Shown: positions 33,641 to 45,306 of the stretch, one piece after another
Layout: each line of letters opens with the position of its first letter
Numbering within the stretch: the first letter of the stretch is position 1
Assembly: GCA_029959195.1 (NCBI GenBank)
Contig: CP114119.1
Coordinates: 2,232,001-2,296,000 of the forward strand
Reading direction: 5' to 3'
DNA length: 64,000 bases
From: Dictyophora rubrovolvata
Lineage: Eukaryota; Basidiomycota; Agaricomycetes; Phallales; Phallaceae
Notes under the pieces: generated by a model
Seen by the model: only the letters and a program-made list of their open reading frames with translations
Database searches by the model: none
What the model was told of the DNA's origin: nothing
Translations under genes and position numbers: made by a program

Positions 33641-35076
33641 ATGACTTCGTCTTCTAAAGGCAAAGCAGTCGAAACTCCTTATGAACTCCCTTGGTGTGTG
33701 ATTATGAATACTTAAGAGTCTTAATCTCAACTGTATCTCAGGGTTGAGAAGTATCGACCCCTTATTTTGGACGATGTCGTTGGGAACGCCGAAACAATTG
33801 ACAGGCTGAAAGTTATAGCTCAGGATGGTAATTGTCCCCATATCATCATCTCTGTAAGTGTTTGCAGTAGTACAGGACATAAATCCTCTTTAATTAATTA
33901 TCAAGGGAATGCCAGGAATCGGCAAAACCACTAGTATCCATTGTCTCGCCCATCAACTATTGGGGGACGCGTATAAAGAAGGGGTTCTAGAATTAAACGC
34001 TTCTGACGAAAGGTATGTACCTTTCACAGCGCATGTATTACGTGCATCTAACGCTTGTGGTAGAGGCATAGATGTTGTCCGAAACAAAATCAAGGTTTTT
34101 GCCCAGAAGAAGGTGACGCTCCCCCCTGGACGGCACAAAATAATAATTCTTGATGAAGCCGACAGGTAATCAACAATGGCCCGTCGATTACCTTGAACTG
34201 GCGTCTAATTTGCAATTTGTCAGTATGACAGCAGGAGCACAACAAGCACTTCGACGGACAATGGAAATCTTTTCTAACACGACACGATTTGCTTTAGCTT
34301 GCAATATGTCGAACAAGATAATTGAACCGATACAGAGCCGTTGCGCTATTCTCCGATATGCCAAACTAAAAGATTCAGAAGTCTTGCAGCGGCTCTTGGA
34401 AATATGTGCTGCCGAAAAGGTGTGAATACACAAGCTGTCTCTCTTTGTTTTATCATGACCCGGCGCATAGGTGGAATACAACGAGGATGGATTGACAGCC
34501 TTAATATTTACTGCCGAAGGAGACATGCGGCAGGCTATCAACAATCTCCAGTCGACATATTCCGGATTCGGTTTTGTCAATAGTGAAAACGTCTTTAAAG
34601 TCTGCGATCAACCACACCCTTTAGTCGCCCAAACCATATTTCGAGCATGTCAGAAGGGCGATATCGATGCAGCTATGGAAAAACTTGATGATCTCTGGTC
34701 TCAAGGCTATAGTGCGATAGACATAGTGGTGACCATGTTCCGAGTCGTCAAAACATTCGACGAGTAAGCTGATCGCTCTTGCTGATTTCTCATTGGTTTC
34801 TCACAAAGACTCCCTCAAAGACTGCCGGAATACACGAAACTGGAGTTTATCAAGGTACGTTGACTCGGTAGGACCCCGACTACGTTGGTCTTGGCTAACA
34901 CCCTCCCAGGAGATCGGATGGACACACATGCGAATACTAGAGGGTGTAGGTACATTAGTTCAGCTCGGCGGTTTGATTGCTCGGCTTTGTAGATTGGTAC
35001 GCTCTAATGTATCAGTTCGAATGTCTCTCGTTAATCTTCATTGTAGAACATGAAACCACAATTGTTCCAGCTGTAG
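33641..35076 (+). CDS. RFC4: Replication factor C subunit (yeast Rfc4 / human RFC2 type)
   Basis: Multi-exon AAA+ clamp-loader subunit, starting [18 protein letters not shown]. Motifs in order: [16 protein letters not shown], the Walker A loop [42 protein letters not shown], the Walker B stretch [28 protein letters not shown] (the RFC arginine-finger SRC motif), and [15 protein letters not shown]. The C-terminal collar ends [11 protein letters not shown]. The sequence around GIDVVRN and FAQKK points to the Rfc4/RFC2 subunit and not Rfc2, 3 or 5. It works in the nucleus with the other RFC subunits to load PCNA. Splice junctions (TTG to GGTTGAG, TCT to GGAATG, GAAAG to AGGC, GACAG to TATGACA) keep the frame. 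It converges with the myosin light chain gene. Confidence 0.93.
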
Positions 35077-35171
35077 TCGTAATATACATTGATAATAAAG
35101 GCTATATAAATGAAGACCCAAAGGAATGGGAAACAGGGTATCTTTCAAAAGGCAGCGGGTTATGATCGTGT

Positions 35172-35882
35172 TCAGTCCGCAGTGTCCTCGCTTTCTGCAT
35201 TAACACGCAAAACCTTCACCCACTCGCGATAATTGAAATTTCCTTCACGATCCGTGAAGGATCCTTTGAATAAGAGATCGATCTATTTTTCGGATGAGCT
35301 TTGGAATACAGTACCATCAAGGGGTTATGTCAACATACCTCAGCTTGATCCATTCGTTCTCCAACTTCGCTTAGCCATCGCCGGACATCGTCACATTTGA
35401 CAAAACCCGAGTCGTTTTCATCGAAACACTCAAAAGCTTCGATAAGCTCAGCTTCGGTATCGAATTCGAAAAGGTGTTCTCCCATCATGGTCAAGAACAT
35501 GGTAAAATTTACACCTCGGACAGGGTAATCATCTAAGTCATTTGTAGTTCCTCGTTTATGCGATCCTGGGCGATCATTTAATAGTTCTTCAAATAACTTT
35601 TTGGATGGCTGCAGGCCTGAAATCCCAGTGCGGAATGATTCTCAGCTTGTAACAAGGTTCATATACGAACGAACCTAAACTAGCAAATATTCCCTTCAGA
35701 TCTTGCTCACTAACTATCCCATCTCCGTCTTGGTCTATTAACGAGAAAGCTTCTTTGAATTGCTGAATTTGTGGTGTTTGGAAAAGTGCAAATACGCCGG
35801 ATGGTTCACGTCGCGCTCGCGACCTTTGCTTTAGTTTCGACGGAGTAGACGTAGGTGTAAGATGATCAGGATAATTGGGCAT
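35172..35882 (-). CDS. Myosin regulatory light chain (EF-hand protein)
   Basis: Three or more exons. The N-terminus is basic (KLKQRSRARREPSGVFALF), where the Ser before GVFALF corresponds to the phosphorylation site that precedes NVFAMF in animal light chains. The first EF-hand is canonical (DQDGDGIVSEQD). The later hands are degenerate: GLQPSKKLFEELL, NFTMFLTMMGEHL, then AFECFDENDSGFVKCDDVRR, and FNYREWVKVLRV at the end. Such light chains bind the IQ neck of myosin II and act in cytokinesis and cell shape. The stop lies 95 bp from the convergent RFC stop. Confidence 0.88.
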
Positions 35883-36054
35883 CGTAATAAATACGTGACA
35901 ATGAAAAGTAAATCAAATTGATATGAAAAACCCTATGAGTGAGGCGTTGGAACCAAAGGTCAAAGAATCAAAGTTACTAGGGAGAATTAAATCACGTGAG
36001 CTGTGATGTTGTCACATGTCACGTTATCGATTTATCTCTCGGTTATCTTTTCAG

Positions 36055-38692
36055 TCAAGAAAGAAGCCATTGCTTAAGAAAAGCAGCTCTGGCCGCCTGC
36101 CAATAGTCTATAACCGCCTTTTGCTTGAAGACTGGAAGTAATATTGAGAAACATGTTGTTTCGTTTTGACAAAGTAAGACATACCATGACCTTCCTTTTC
36201 TGCGATAACAAGTCCGGAATACACGCCGTTCTTCTTTACCATCTCCCACATATGTATTGCCTCTTCGACCGGCACGCGTGTGTCATTTTCTCCATGACCC
36301 GTCAACAGAGGAATTGATATCTCGTCTGCATGATTAAGTGGGGATATCTTTTTCAAAAACTCGGCAATGACAGGATCAGTTTCATCTCCATATTCTTTTC
36401 GACGATTAGCTTGACGGAACTTGGCCGTATTCTTGAGAAATGCATTCCAATCTCCAATCGGGCACGTGGCAACGCCGCATCGTAATTGGGGGGAGAAGTG
36501 GACGAGACATGCCTATGAAAAAAAGAAATAAGTAAAGCTACGTATTTTAGCAGCATCAATTTAATCCAGTACATAAACCATATAACCACCATCTGTAGAA
36601 TAAATATTGTCGTAATTTATTCCAAGACAATGATTGGTCGAGCTTACAGGAACCACCCATAACAGCAATCCTATCAATCAATATTTCATTCGCCATGTTC
36701 TTCTTGATATAGTCTAAGAGGGATCCAATATCTCTAGCAACAGAATTTCTTCAATATCGGCAAGAAATTATTGACAGGAATGAGCCCTACTTCACTGAAT
36801 CTTCTCTCTTCTCCACGTCATCGAGGGCCATATATCGTTTACCATATCCTGAACTACCTCGAACATTAGGGTACATTATGGCGCAGTTCAGTTCGTTCAA
36901 AAGGTATCCATCAATGGGCCTGGCAAACAGAATGGATGATGCTTCATGTGACTGAAACAAGTAGGGGCTTACGTTCTACTCAAAGCCGTGGATTGAGCAG
37001 CAGGTCCACCATGGATAATGATCACCAGGGGGACGGCCCTTCGACGTCCTTCTGGATGATAATATATGACAGGTACTTCCAAATCATCAAAACTCTTGTA
37101 GCGAAGCAGTTGTGGAGATAGCGTTCGATATTCAGGAACTGGTGCCTGCGCTTGAGGATATGGTGTAAGGATGACTTCTGCAATTAATTTCCCGCTCTGA
37201 GATTGAGGGGTTTTCAAGGCCTCTCTGACATCAAAGAAATATATGCTGCTCGCTGTTTTCGAGTTGGCTGCTGCGAATACGACATTCCAAGGTTCCCCAT
37301 TTTTGGAGTTCGTTCTAAGCGACGTGACGGAGCAAACTTCTTGATCGAATTTGAGCTCAATAACTTTACCCTTGTGCTCCGTTACGAGCGGATAGACAAA
37401 CATTGCGTCCCAGCCGTCCAAATTTCCAGTAAAATAAACGTAAGCATCAGTAACCAAAAGAAATTCTGTATCCCAAGGAATGGGATGTAGTGGGTTGAAA
37501 CCCGGATCGGGGGTGGTGATGTGAGTCACAACGCGGGAGTTAACATCATAAATCACAAAGGAATCGAAATCCCCATACGCATTTGTTACCAGATAGAGAA
37601 CCTCTGGCTGGTTAGGATTCCTAGAAAACACGGCGTACGAAACTGCGATCTCCTCTTTAGGACTAGTTGCACCGGGGAGGTCTATGTACGTGGGAGGAGA
37701 TGTCGTGTCAGTGATATTTACGATGTAAAGGGGCCGATATGATGCGCTTTTGCTTTGGGTCAAGGCAACAAGCTGATCATCGACGGACACGGACATGATA
37801 GCCCACCAGATCGGTTCAAGTTCGCTGTTGTTTTCCTTGTCGATAACGGGGGTAATAAGTCGACCACCTGAAACGCCAATAGAATCGGAATCAACAAGTC
37901 TGGTAACATATATCAAAGTGTCGACTCCATTCTCTTTTGTGGAGGAGTAGACGAGAAGCCTTATTTGAGAAAAGGTGATATAAATAAAGAATAGCCACAA
38001 AATGACGTCGGCTTACTTGTTGGAACAAGAAACAATCAACTGAGAATATCTGAAGGAATCGTTTGTGAGTCGCTCAATGCGGCACGCGCCAGGGGTATTG
38101 TCCAATTCATTTTCCAGAGTTGGAATTGGTGTTTGGCCTTGGCAGTTTTCCCAAAGACGCCTTGACATTGACGTAAAGTTAAAGATCTTAATTAGCGCTT
38201 TCATTGTAAAGATGATCACCATAATTGCCACACTTCAGATCCATCGAGATCCATTGCAAAAATGGCGCCTCCTGGTCGCAAAACGCCATGCCAGTCGTCT
38301 GCTACGATTGGAGTGAAGCACGTTATAGACCTTCCTGTCCCCAGGTTAAAATGCGTAATTCGCTCCAATTCGGTATCGTCGTGACGGTGACCAGGGTAAG
38401 GCATTCTAAACAACTGCATCACCTGTTCATTTAAGGGTCGATGAGCGATGTAAACTCTGGCTGGACCGGCATCCCCTCCTTGTAATTCCTCGAAGCCACG
38501 GACATAATATCCTTGTATAAAATAAAATCAGTTGAAAATGGCATAAATCGCTCGTGTTTACTTACCTCTTGCAGCATCTTGGTACTTCTCGAGACCTTCG
38601 CTGATGTAGGAAGGAACAGGTGATACGTCCAATGTTTTTATTTTTGCCGCCGGCTGCACATACGGAAGGTCTGGTAGAGTCTTATCGGACAT
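36055..38692 (-). CDS. S9-family peptidase (prolyl-oligopeptidase type, acylaminoacyl-peptidase-like)
   Basis: Multi-exon gene starting MSDKTLPDLPYVQPAAKIKT. A long beta-propeller-like N-terminal part (GRSITCFTPIVADDWHGVLR, LEPIWWAIMSVSVDDQLVAL) is followed by an alpha/beta-hydrolase domain opening VPLVIIIHGGPAAQS. The triad is visible: Ser in GGSYGGYM (formed across an intron at about 36602-36650), Asp in HGENDTRVPVEEA, and His in AEKEGHV after splicing. NVRGSSGYGKRY is the conserved segment before it. These enzymes remove dipeptides or acylated N-terminal residues in the cytosol. No signal peptide is seen. Which S9 subfamily it belongs to is uncertain. Confidence 0.85.
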
Positions 38693-38904
38693 GTTCAAAA
38701 AGTGTTCAAGGATATGAACAAACGGCGAATATAATAATATTCACATGTTATTCAAGAAGGCGAATTACTGAGTACTGAGACTCAGCTGATCTCGGCTGAC
38801 ATATTCTATTTTTAGACTAATGTTATCAGGCTGCTATTGTTACAAAAACAGGCATCTATTCGAGGACATAAACATAATAAACTCTCTGAAATTATTGTTT
38901 GCCT

Positions 38905-39714
38905 TCATTCATCTGATCTGGACCATCTGAATGGTCGATAACCTCGGCCTTCTGGGAGCTCCGGGCGCAATTTCTCCAATGCCCACCACTGCTGCACCGC
39001 TTTGGCGACCATTACATGCAGCGATACATTGTCCCGCAGTGTCTGAACATAGTCATGGACCGATTCAAAGCTGCATCCATAGAGATCCATGACGGTTCCG
39101 ATTGCTATGCTCGCACCCCAGTTGTCCCCTCGCTCGCAGTGGATCAACACCTTGTGGTTCAAATTCAACGCCAGCACTTTCCGAAGGAAAGATACACCGT
39201 TATCAATAATCCCCACAAGGGGTACGTCGTAGAGAACCTCTACAGGGGGGACTCGGAGAACAGCGTGTTCAATACATGGCAGTCTACTAGGACACGCTTT
39301 GTCATGATAGCCATCCTGACCGATACACAGGACGTGGGTGATACCTAACCCAACCAATTCCCCTTTGTCTGTACCGCTGTATTCGTCTGCAAGATACACT
39401 CTCCGAGGTATAATCTCTATGTTTTGTGGGGGGAAGGGCCGTCCGTCTGGGGTAATGGATGTGCTGGACACATACTGTTGCAGACGTGTTTCACTGAGGT
39501 TAGGCGGTATTTCCACTTGCGACAATATTTTTTCAGCATTTGGATAAAGCGGCAGATAGAATTTTATTTGGGACCTCCAAACTCGCGCAGGATCGTAGGT
39601 TTTTTCCTTTTTGTATTTCGTCGCGGGAATTTGAAGCCTTGGGATGGTTGGAGTGAGATCGTCAACCATAACTTCGTCTGGTGTGTCGACGTCGAGAGAG
39701 TACGTAGAAGACAT
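38905..39714 (-). CDS. Dual-specificity-phosphatase-like protein (paralogue 2), Arg-less P-loop
   Basis: Intronless, 269 residues. IIPRRVYLADEYSGTD and LGITHVLCI align with paralogue 1 at 442-1482, as do DNGVSFLRKVL and WWALEKLRPELPEGRGYRPF. The P-loop reads HCERGDNWGAS: the nucleophile Cys193 is kept but the phosphate-binding Arg is Trp199. In known cysteine phosphatases loss of that Arg nearly abolishes activity, so this copy is also expected to be inactive or to bind a different ligand. The two copies share the Trp and the following x-Ala-Ser, so the change is probably ancestral to both. Flanked by housekeeping genes, in contrast to paralogue 1. Confidence 0.8.
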   Translation of the reverse strand: MSSTYSLDVDTPDEVMVDDLTPTIPRLQIPATKYKKEKTYDPARVWRSQIKFYLPLYPNAEKILSQVEIPPNLSETRLQQYVSSTSITPDGRPFPPQNIEIIPRRVYLADEYSGTDKGELVGLGITHVLCIGQDGYHDKACPSRLPCIEHAVLRVPPVEVLYDVPLVGIIDNGVSFLRKVLALNLNHKVLIHCERGDNWGASIAIGTVMDLYGCSFESVHDYVQTLRDNVSLHVMVAKAVQQWWALEKLRPELPEGRGYRPFRWSRSDE

Positions 39715-40213
39715 GGCGGATTCGTCGTTGCAGCTCCCTCTCGAGGGGCACTTGAGCTCTATTAATACTCAAGTGGCGGAACAATAAGCCACGAAAGTGT
39801 TGGACGGCCTAAGTTTACAGTCTCTTTGTGGACACAGTTCTTCTCGGACACAATTGCAATAACAATTATTATCGCAGCGTGTCCACGAATATAGACAACT
39901 ATATACTCATAAAGTAGCGCAATTTGGTCTAGAAGAGCTGTTCGCCGACTTGCTATAGAAGGATAGATTGCTTACGATATTTGAACCCCGTAAGTAAATT
40001 CGGGAGCCCGTGCCATCCTTTTTCGGTTCGAATGTGCATGTCAGTAGGCGCGTCCGACTTGAAATGCACGATGTCAATAACCGCATTTCATCGGATGTCA
40101 AGTCACATGTCAAGTGATACGAATATGTATAAATTACACCACCAATAGGCAAAACCAAACACAGCTGTAGCGTAAAAACAAGACCTTGCAGAAAATGAAA
40201 GACAGCGATGCAT
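39715..40213. other. Intergenic, no gene seen
   Basis: About 500 bases between the phosphatase-like gene and the 3' end of TAF1. Nothing recognised. Confidence 0.5.
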
Positions 40214-43200
40214 CTATGGCTTCTTTCCCCCAAATTTCAACTTGATTTTTGGCGCACTCACAGCCACGCCAGGGCTTTGAGCCGGCTGTGCAGGATGAGA
40301 TTCGGCATCGAAGCCATCAAAAGCTGTCGCTGAAACGGGGGGACTTGTCGCTAGCGGAGAGGGTACAGCTGCGGGGAATCCGTAAGCACTCGTCGATGGA
40401 CGATATCCTGCTGGGAATAAGGAGTCCCCCCCAGTTAAGTATGGCGTATGGGCCGGGGGTGAAGTAGCACCACCAGGAGCACTGACACCGATACCACCAA
40501 CAGGCTGAGGTGTATTAAATTCAGCCCATTTGGGACAATTGCGATTCGTTTCTGAAAAAAATTAAAATTAAAAATAAGACTATTTCAAAAAGAGCATTCT
40601 TGTAAGCAACACACTCATATGGCCCATTTGTCCACAATGCCCACATCGACGCTGTAAAACATGTTATACACCAACAATTAAACAAAAAAAAACAAACAAA
40701 AACAAACCGTTGTCTCCGACTTAATCATACGTTTAATTTGTAGTTGAACACCGCCCTCTTTAACCGCTTTGGCATTCTTTCTGTTGACACGGCGCTCTTG
40801 GTTCTTCTTCAATTTCAAGATACGTTCTTCTAATCTAAATCAAAATTGTTGGTTCCTAGGGACAAGCCATCACTAGCCAAGAAAAAAAAAGAACATACTT
40901 CTTCCTCGCTCGGGCGTCCCTGTCTTGGTCTCCAGTGGGTGCCAGGGCATCCTCAGCGACTAATTCCTCTTCAATTTGCTGTCGTTTGCGCACGTAGGCA
41001 GTGATGACAGCCGAGTCTCGCACAATTTCTGTCTTCCATACGCCATCGACCTGAAAAATTTAGTTATAAAAAATCCATCAATAAAATGTCCCCTCCCCCC
41101 CCCCCAAAAAAAAAAGAAATGCGTACCAATCGTCTAATCCTTAAGACTTTGTGAGCATTTTCAGGGCCAATGCTCATATCACGTTCCATCGAAGATCCGC
41201 GACTGAATGCTGGAGAAGAAGCAGCCCCGACGTCTAAATCGGGTAAAGGTGTTGCAGCAGCAGGGGTAACGGCTGGAGTGGCCGCCTCCTCCTGGCCCTC
41301 GCCTAACATCCTCTGTCTCTTTGTAGGCCGTTGCTTTTCGTCCTCGTCATCAGTCAATTCAGGTTCCGTACGACGCACGAGAGAATTCCATTGATTACTC
41401 CATATACGGACGATTTCCTGATTGTATTTCGTTTGTTGCTCTTGAACGTTATACCGGTGTTGTGACTTGGGTCGATTTTCCGCCTCGGCTGAGTAGTACA
41501 GTTTTTTGTAAATGAGATATACCATGAACGTATACCCATATACGAACCTAATTTAGCTTCGTAGTCTTCGTCTGCACCAACAAATATATCTTTCATCGAT
41601 ATTCGGATGCAACTAAAAGCTTCCCCACGTCCCGTGGGGTCACCTTCTCCATGTAGTTGAAGCATTGCTTTGCCCTGCGTCGCAAGTAAAAAGTTCTTCG
41701 TTGTAATCCATGGTGCCAATCGCTGCTCTATTGTTAGCTTGGATTCATCGGCTTCATCACCGGCTTCCGCGCCTGTGTAACCAGCGTCCAGCAAATGACG
41801 TTGACCAACTTGCATACTTTCTGTCAACACCACAGCTTCAGGTTCAACCATTTTCAACATTTCAGCGTCACTAGGGATATTCCAACCCTGCTTCAATCGC
41901 CAGAACCCTTGATGAGGTCCCCGTCGATGGTATTCCATGAATTCCTTTGTGAAAGTATAAATTGAACGAAACATATCTAATTAAACAAACGAAACTACCT
42001 TTAGCCTCTGGCGCATTTGTAACTCGTTTTGGTCAGGAAAATATTTCATTAATCTGGAGATTTTAAGCCGTTCGCCTTGGCTCTTCCGGAGCAACTTGAA
42101 AGCAATTATCTGTAGCCGATGTTTCAAAGTCGTCGTTACTTTTCGCGAGTGCGGTCCTGGGACTTCATGCACGGGATACGTTTGACCTGTCACGAAAAGA
42201 TACTTGATATCTCGCAGGTAATATTTGGTATCATTCTTGACTGTAGATCTGTAAAAGCAAAGCCAGCTGTCAACTTGTTGGAGGTTTCCAGGAGCGAGAA
42301 AGCCTAACCTGACCACCAAAAAATCTGTAGAATACGCCTTTTGTCGGAATATAGGAGCACGTATAAGGTTATTATACAGCGCGTGAACAACTTCTCCTTT
42401 ATGAACAAAGCCGAACTTCTGAAACGGGGATTGATCGTCTGGTTCGATAAGGAACGGCTCTCCGACATCGTGCTGTTGGAATAGTTGGTCAAAACACATG
42501 TTATCAACCCTATTTAATCACAAACCCGAGGGATATGTTCATCGTTGGCGTCTCTTTTCCGGTAATAGTTGACGATGATACTTCCCATACCGAAACTGGA
42601 CATAATTGGCGGATGCTCTTCCTTTGTACACGATGAAAACGATAGAAGTGCAGAATAAGAAGCTAGGACCCACCGAAAATTCAAACAATATAAACGAACT
42701 TGAGTCCTTCAGTGATAAATCGGAAGTCCTCTTCAAAGCCTCTCCAACGTCACCACCACGACCGATAGTTCTGCCTTGTTTGTCCTTCTTTTTCTTCGCG
42801 GTCCGGACTTTGCTAAAGTGCAATTCGATATTACTCGGAAACTGAAGAGCAGGGCGATGGAATGACCGCGCTTCTTGTTTAGACAAACGGGTTTTGTACT
42901 GGGTGCCATGAACAAGGCTACGTAAAAACAATTTTAAAAAATACATACGAAGGGCAATTGGAGTTTCTGAGCCGCGTAGGCATGTTGAATACGCAAGTCT
43001 TGGAAGGTTTGTCGAACGCGTTGACGGGCGATCTCCTTTGAAACCTCATACTGCTGGTCATTGGAGAGATTGAACTTGTCTTTGGGTGTGTTATCGGTTC
43101 TGAGCCGCTTTTTGGTTTTCAGGGGGTCTAAAAAGACAATATTAGGACTGCAGAGGGAACGTGAACCACATACCGTATGTCTGTGCAGTCCCCGTCTCAA

Positions 43201-44261
43201 CCGGCTCCGGTGGTTCCTCGACCACCTCCAGCTGGGTAAAATCCCTGAATGGCGTCTTTGAATCCCATATTATACTTTGCGTCCAGACTCCAGACTCTAG
43301 AACCTCGTTGGCCGGGGTCATGATTTCTTCTGCTTTCTTATTCGAAACCGAAGATGACTCGGCCTGGGAATCTGTGGTAGCGTTCTGGGCATCCGCGTTA
43401 TTAGCAGGAGGTTTTGAGGGTTCAAATTCGTTATTATTGAGTATTAATGGCATTTCGTCGTCTTCAGCTTTGGGCCCATATAGAATCTGGGATTCCCAAT
43501 CTGAAAGAAGAACCAGGTCGAACGACCTCTCAGACAGAGGCAGGTTGACAGGTGCTTTGCCAAGGGATGTTCTCTCCAGTAGCGCTTTACGAAGATCATC
43601 TTCGACAGTGCTCGATGTTACAACCTTTTCTACACGTCTTGTTTCGACTTCGCGCTCGGTATCGCCAACGACTATCTTGAGGAAGTCTTTCGGGACGCGC
43701 TGTACTCGTGAAGGAATAATTTCGACTAGAAAGCGGTCACGCTATTGGAAGTCCAGTAGCTGACAGAACGACAAACCGTTGAAAGGCTTCCTAGTTATGC
43801 GCGATTTCTTGACAGCGAAACCCTTGAAGAGCTCCGTGAAGTCTAGTACCTTATCCGTCGCAAAAGTAGGAAAGCGTTCGTAGACTGTTTTAGGACGTTC
43901 TACTAGCTTATTCACTGTCCTTGTTTTTACTTTTTTCTGGTGAACCGCTTCTTCATCTCGCTCCTTTTCCTGGTCCTGTCCCACTGCAGGTTCTTCATCC
44001 ACAACATCTTTCTCTCTTCTGACTTCAGCATCTACTTCGTCTTCCCAATCTTCCCCTTGACCACTGTATATGTTGTTTTCCCAGGTTGAAAGGCCGGGTA
44101 ATCCAAGTTGAGCTAGACTTCCTGCACCTGGAAGGTTTAGACCCCGAAGCACATGGTCAAGACCAAACCCAGTCAGCGATGATAGAGCTTGTGATTCATC
44201 CTGGGCGACCTTTAAGTAATTTGAACAATGTCTTACAGTAGTAACTTACAGCTTGCGACAT
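40214..44261 (-). CDS. TAF1: TAF1, largest subunit of TFIID
   Basis: Large multi-exon gene with a tiny first exon (MSQA, start at 44261). The N-terminal region reads SLTGFGLDHVLRGLNLPGAG, then KTVYERFPTFATDKVLDFTE with LFKGFAVKKSRITRKPF. The central DUF3591 region is clear: PALQFPSNIELHFSKV, NMCFDQLFQQHDVGEPFL, APIFRQKAYSTDFLVVR, ISRLMKYFPDQNELQMRQRL, and FMEYHRRGPHQGFWRLKQGW. After it come QHRYNVQEQQTKYNQEIVRI, an acidic insert, and a CCHC zinc knuckle (CGHCGQMGHMKTNRNCPKW, formed across an intron). The C-terminus is Pro/Ser/Ala-rich, ending KIKLKFGGKKP. No bromodomains are present, as usual for fungal TAF1. The protein nucleates TFIID at promoters in the nucleus. Confidence 0.92.
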
Positions 44262-45306
44262 GTAAAGATAGACAGCGAACGCTGTGGCTGACAATGACAA
44301 CGGGTGGCATAAACGGATGGTGATGTATTCCGGTCACGAATGTCACGTGGTTGTCACGCCATTACAGTCACTGCGACACCAGGGCCGCAACATAGAACAA
44401 GTCCTATCGATACCACAGCCAGAATGTATTGGAACCTGAACCATGTTATGAAATTGGCTTTCCGTCCCTTGTTGCGCTGGCAAGGTTAATCATGCAATTT
44501 TATCGTTTCCAAAACTTTTCCATAAGTTAACAACGGCTAGAGTAATATAGCTTATATTACGAGCAGCAGAATATAGCTAAAGAGTTCAAGGCGAAGCCTT
44601 GAACCTTTAGGCGAGTGTGTGACTAAGCTAAAACTAACTACACAAGCGCTCACACTTAGTGGCGCTGTCTATCTTCAACATAAGTAGGATGTGCCGGGTT
44701 TACCATTGAACTCAAAAGTCATCAGAAATGAAAGAAAATTAGAAGCTAAGTTTAAGATACACACTCGTTATGATTAGCTCTCTAGGACACACTCCGAATA
44801 CTGGAATTAGTTCATCTCCGGAGTCTCACAGATCTATCGTCAGATAGATATGCGTTAGTATAGCATGTTGCCAACTTGGAGTCGAAGTCTTACCATAATA
44901 AATCTTTTTTTTTTTGATAAATTTCAGTCCATCCATCGCCATACCATTGGCGTTGAACTTGAAACCATTAAAGATTATCTGCGGTCAGGTCAGCCACATC
45001 CCGGGAATATGGAGGCAACCAAACCCTCGGAACCGCTGTTTGGAATTGATCGAATTTCAGAGTAAAATTACAAAGCCTTTCAAAATTTTGTAGTAATGCA
45101 ATGCTACTGAAATAGAAATAGAATTATTGCGCGTTAAGTGATGGTCAGGAAAGCAATCAACTAACTAACAAGCAAGAAAAAGAGAGAGAGAGAAAATTGT
45201 AACGAGACAGCACTTCTAAAGACAGATGTGATAGATATTCAAAAAACAACTCAGGGATTATAATCGCTTCCATTACTTCGCAGTCCTAAGTCATGCGAAT
45301 TTCCTC
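44262..45306. other. Intergenic with strong hairpins
   Basis: About 1 kb, no gene supported. It carries two perfect inverted repeats at 44542-44560 and 44584-44604, and an AG-rich microsatellite near 45180-45193. Confidence 0.5.
44542..44604. repeat. Two adjacent stem-loops
   Basis: GTAATATA (44542-44549) pairs with TATATTAC (44553-44560) around a 3-base loop. GTTCAAGGC (44584-44592) pairs with GCCTTGAAC (44596-44604) around GAA, and the stem extends outward as CTAAAG/CTTTAG with a single bulged A. Confidence 0.85.
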
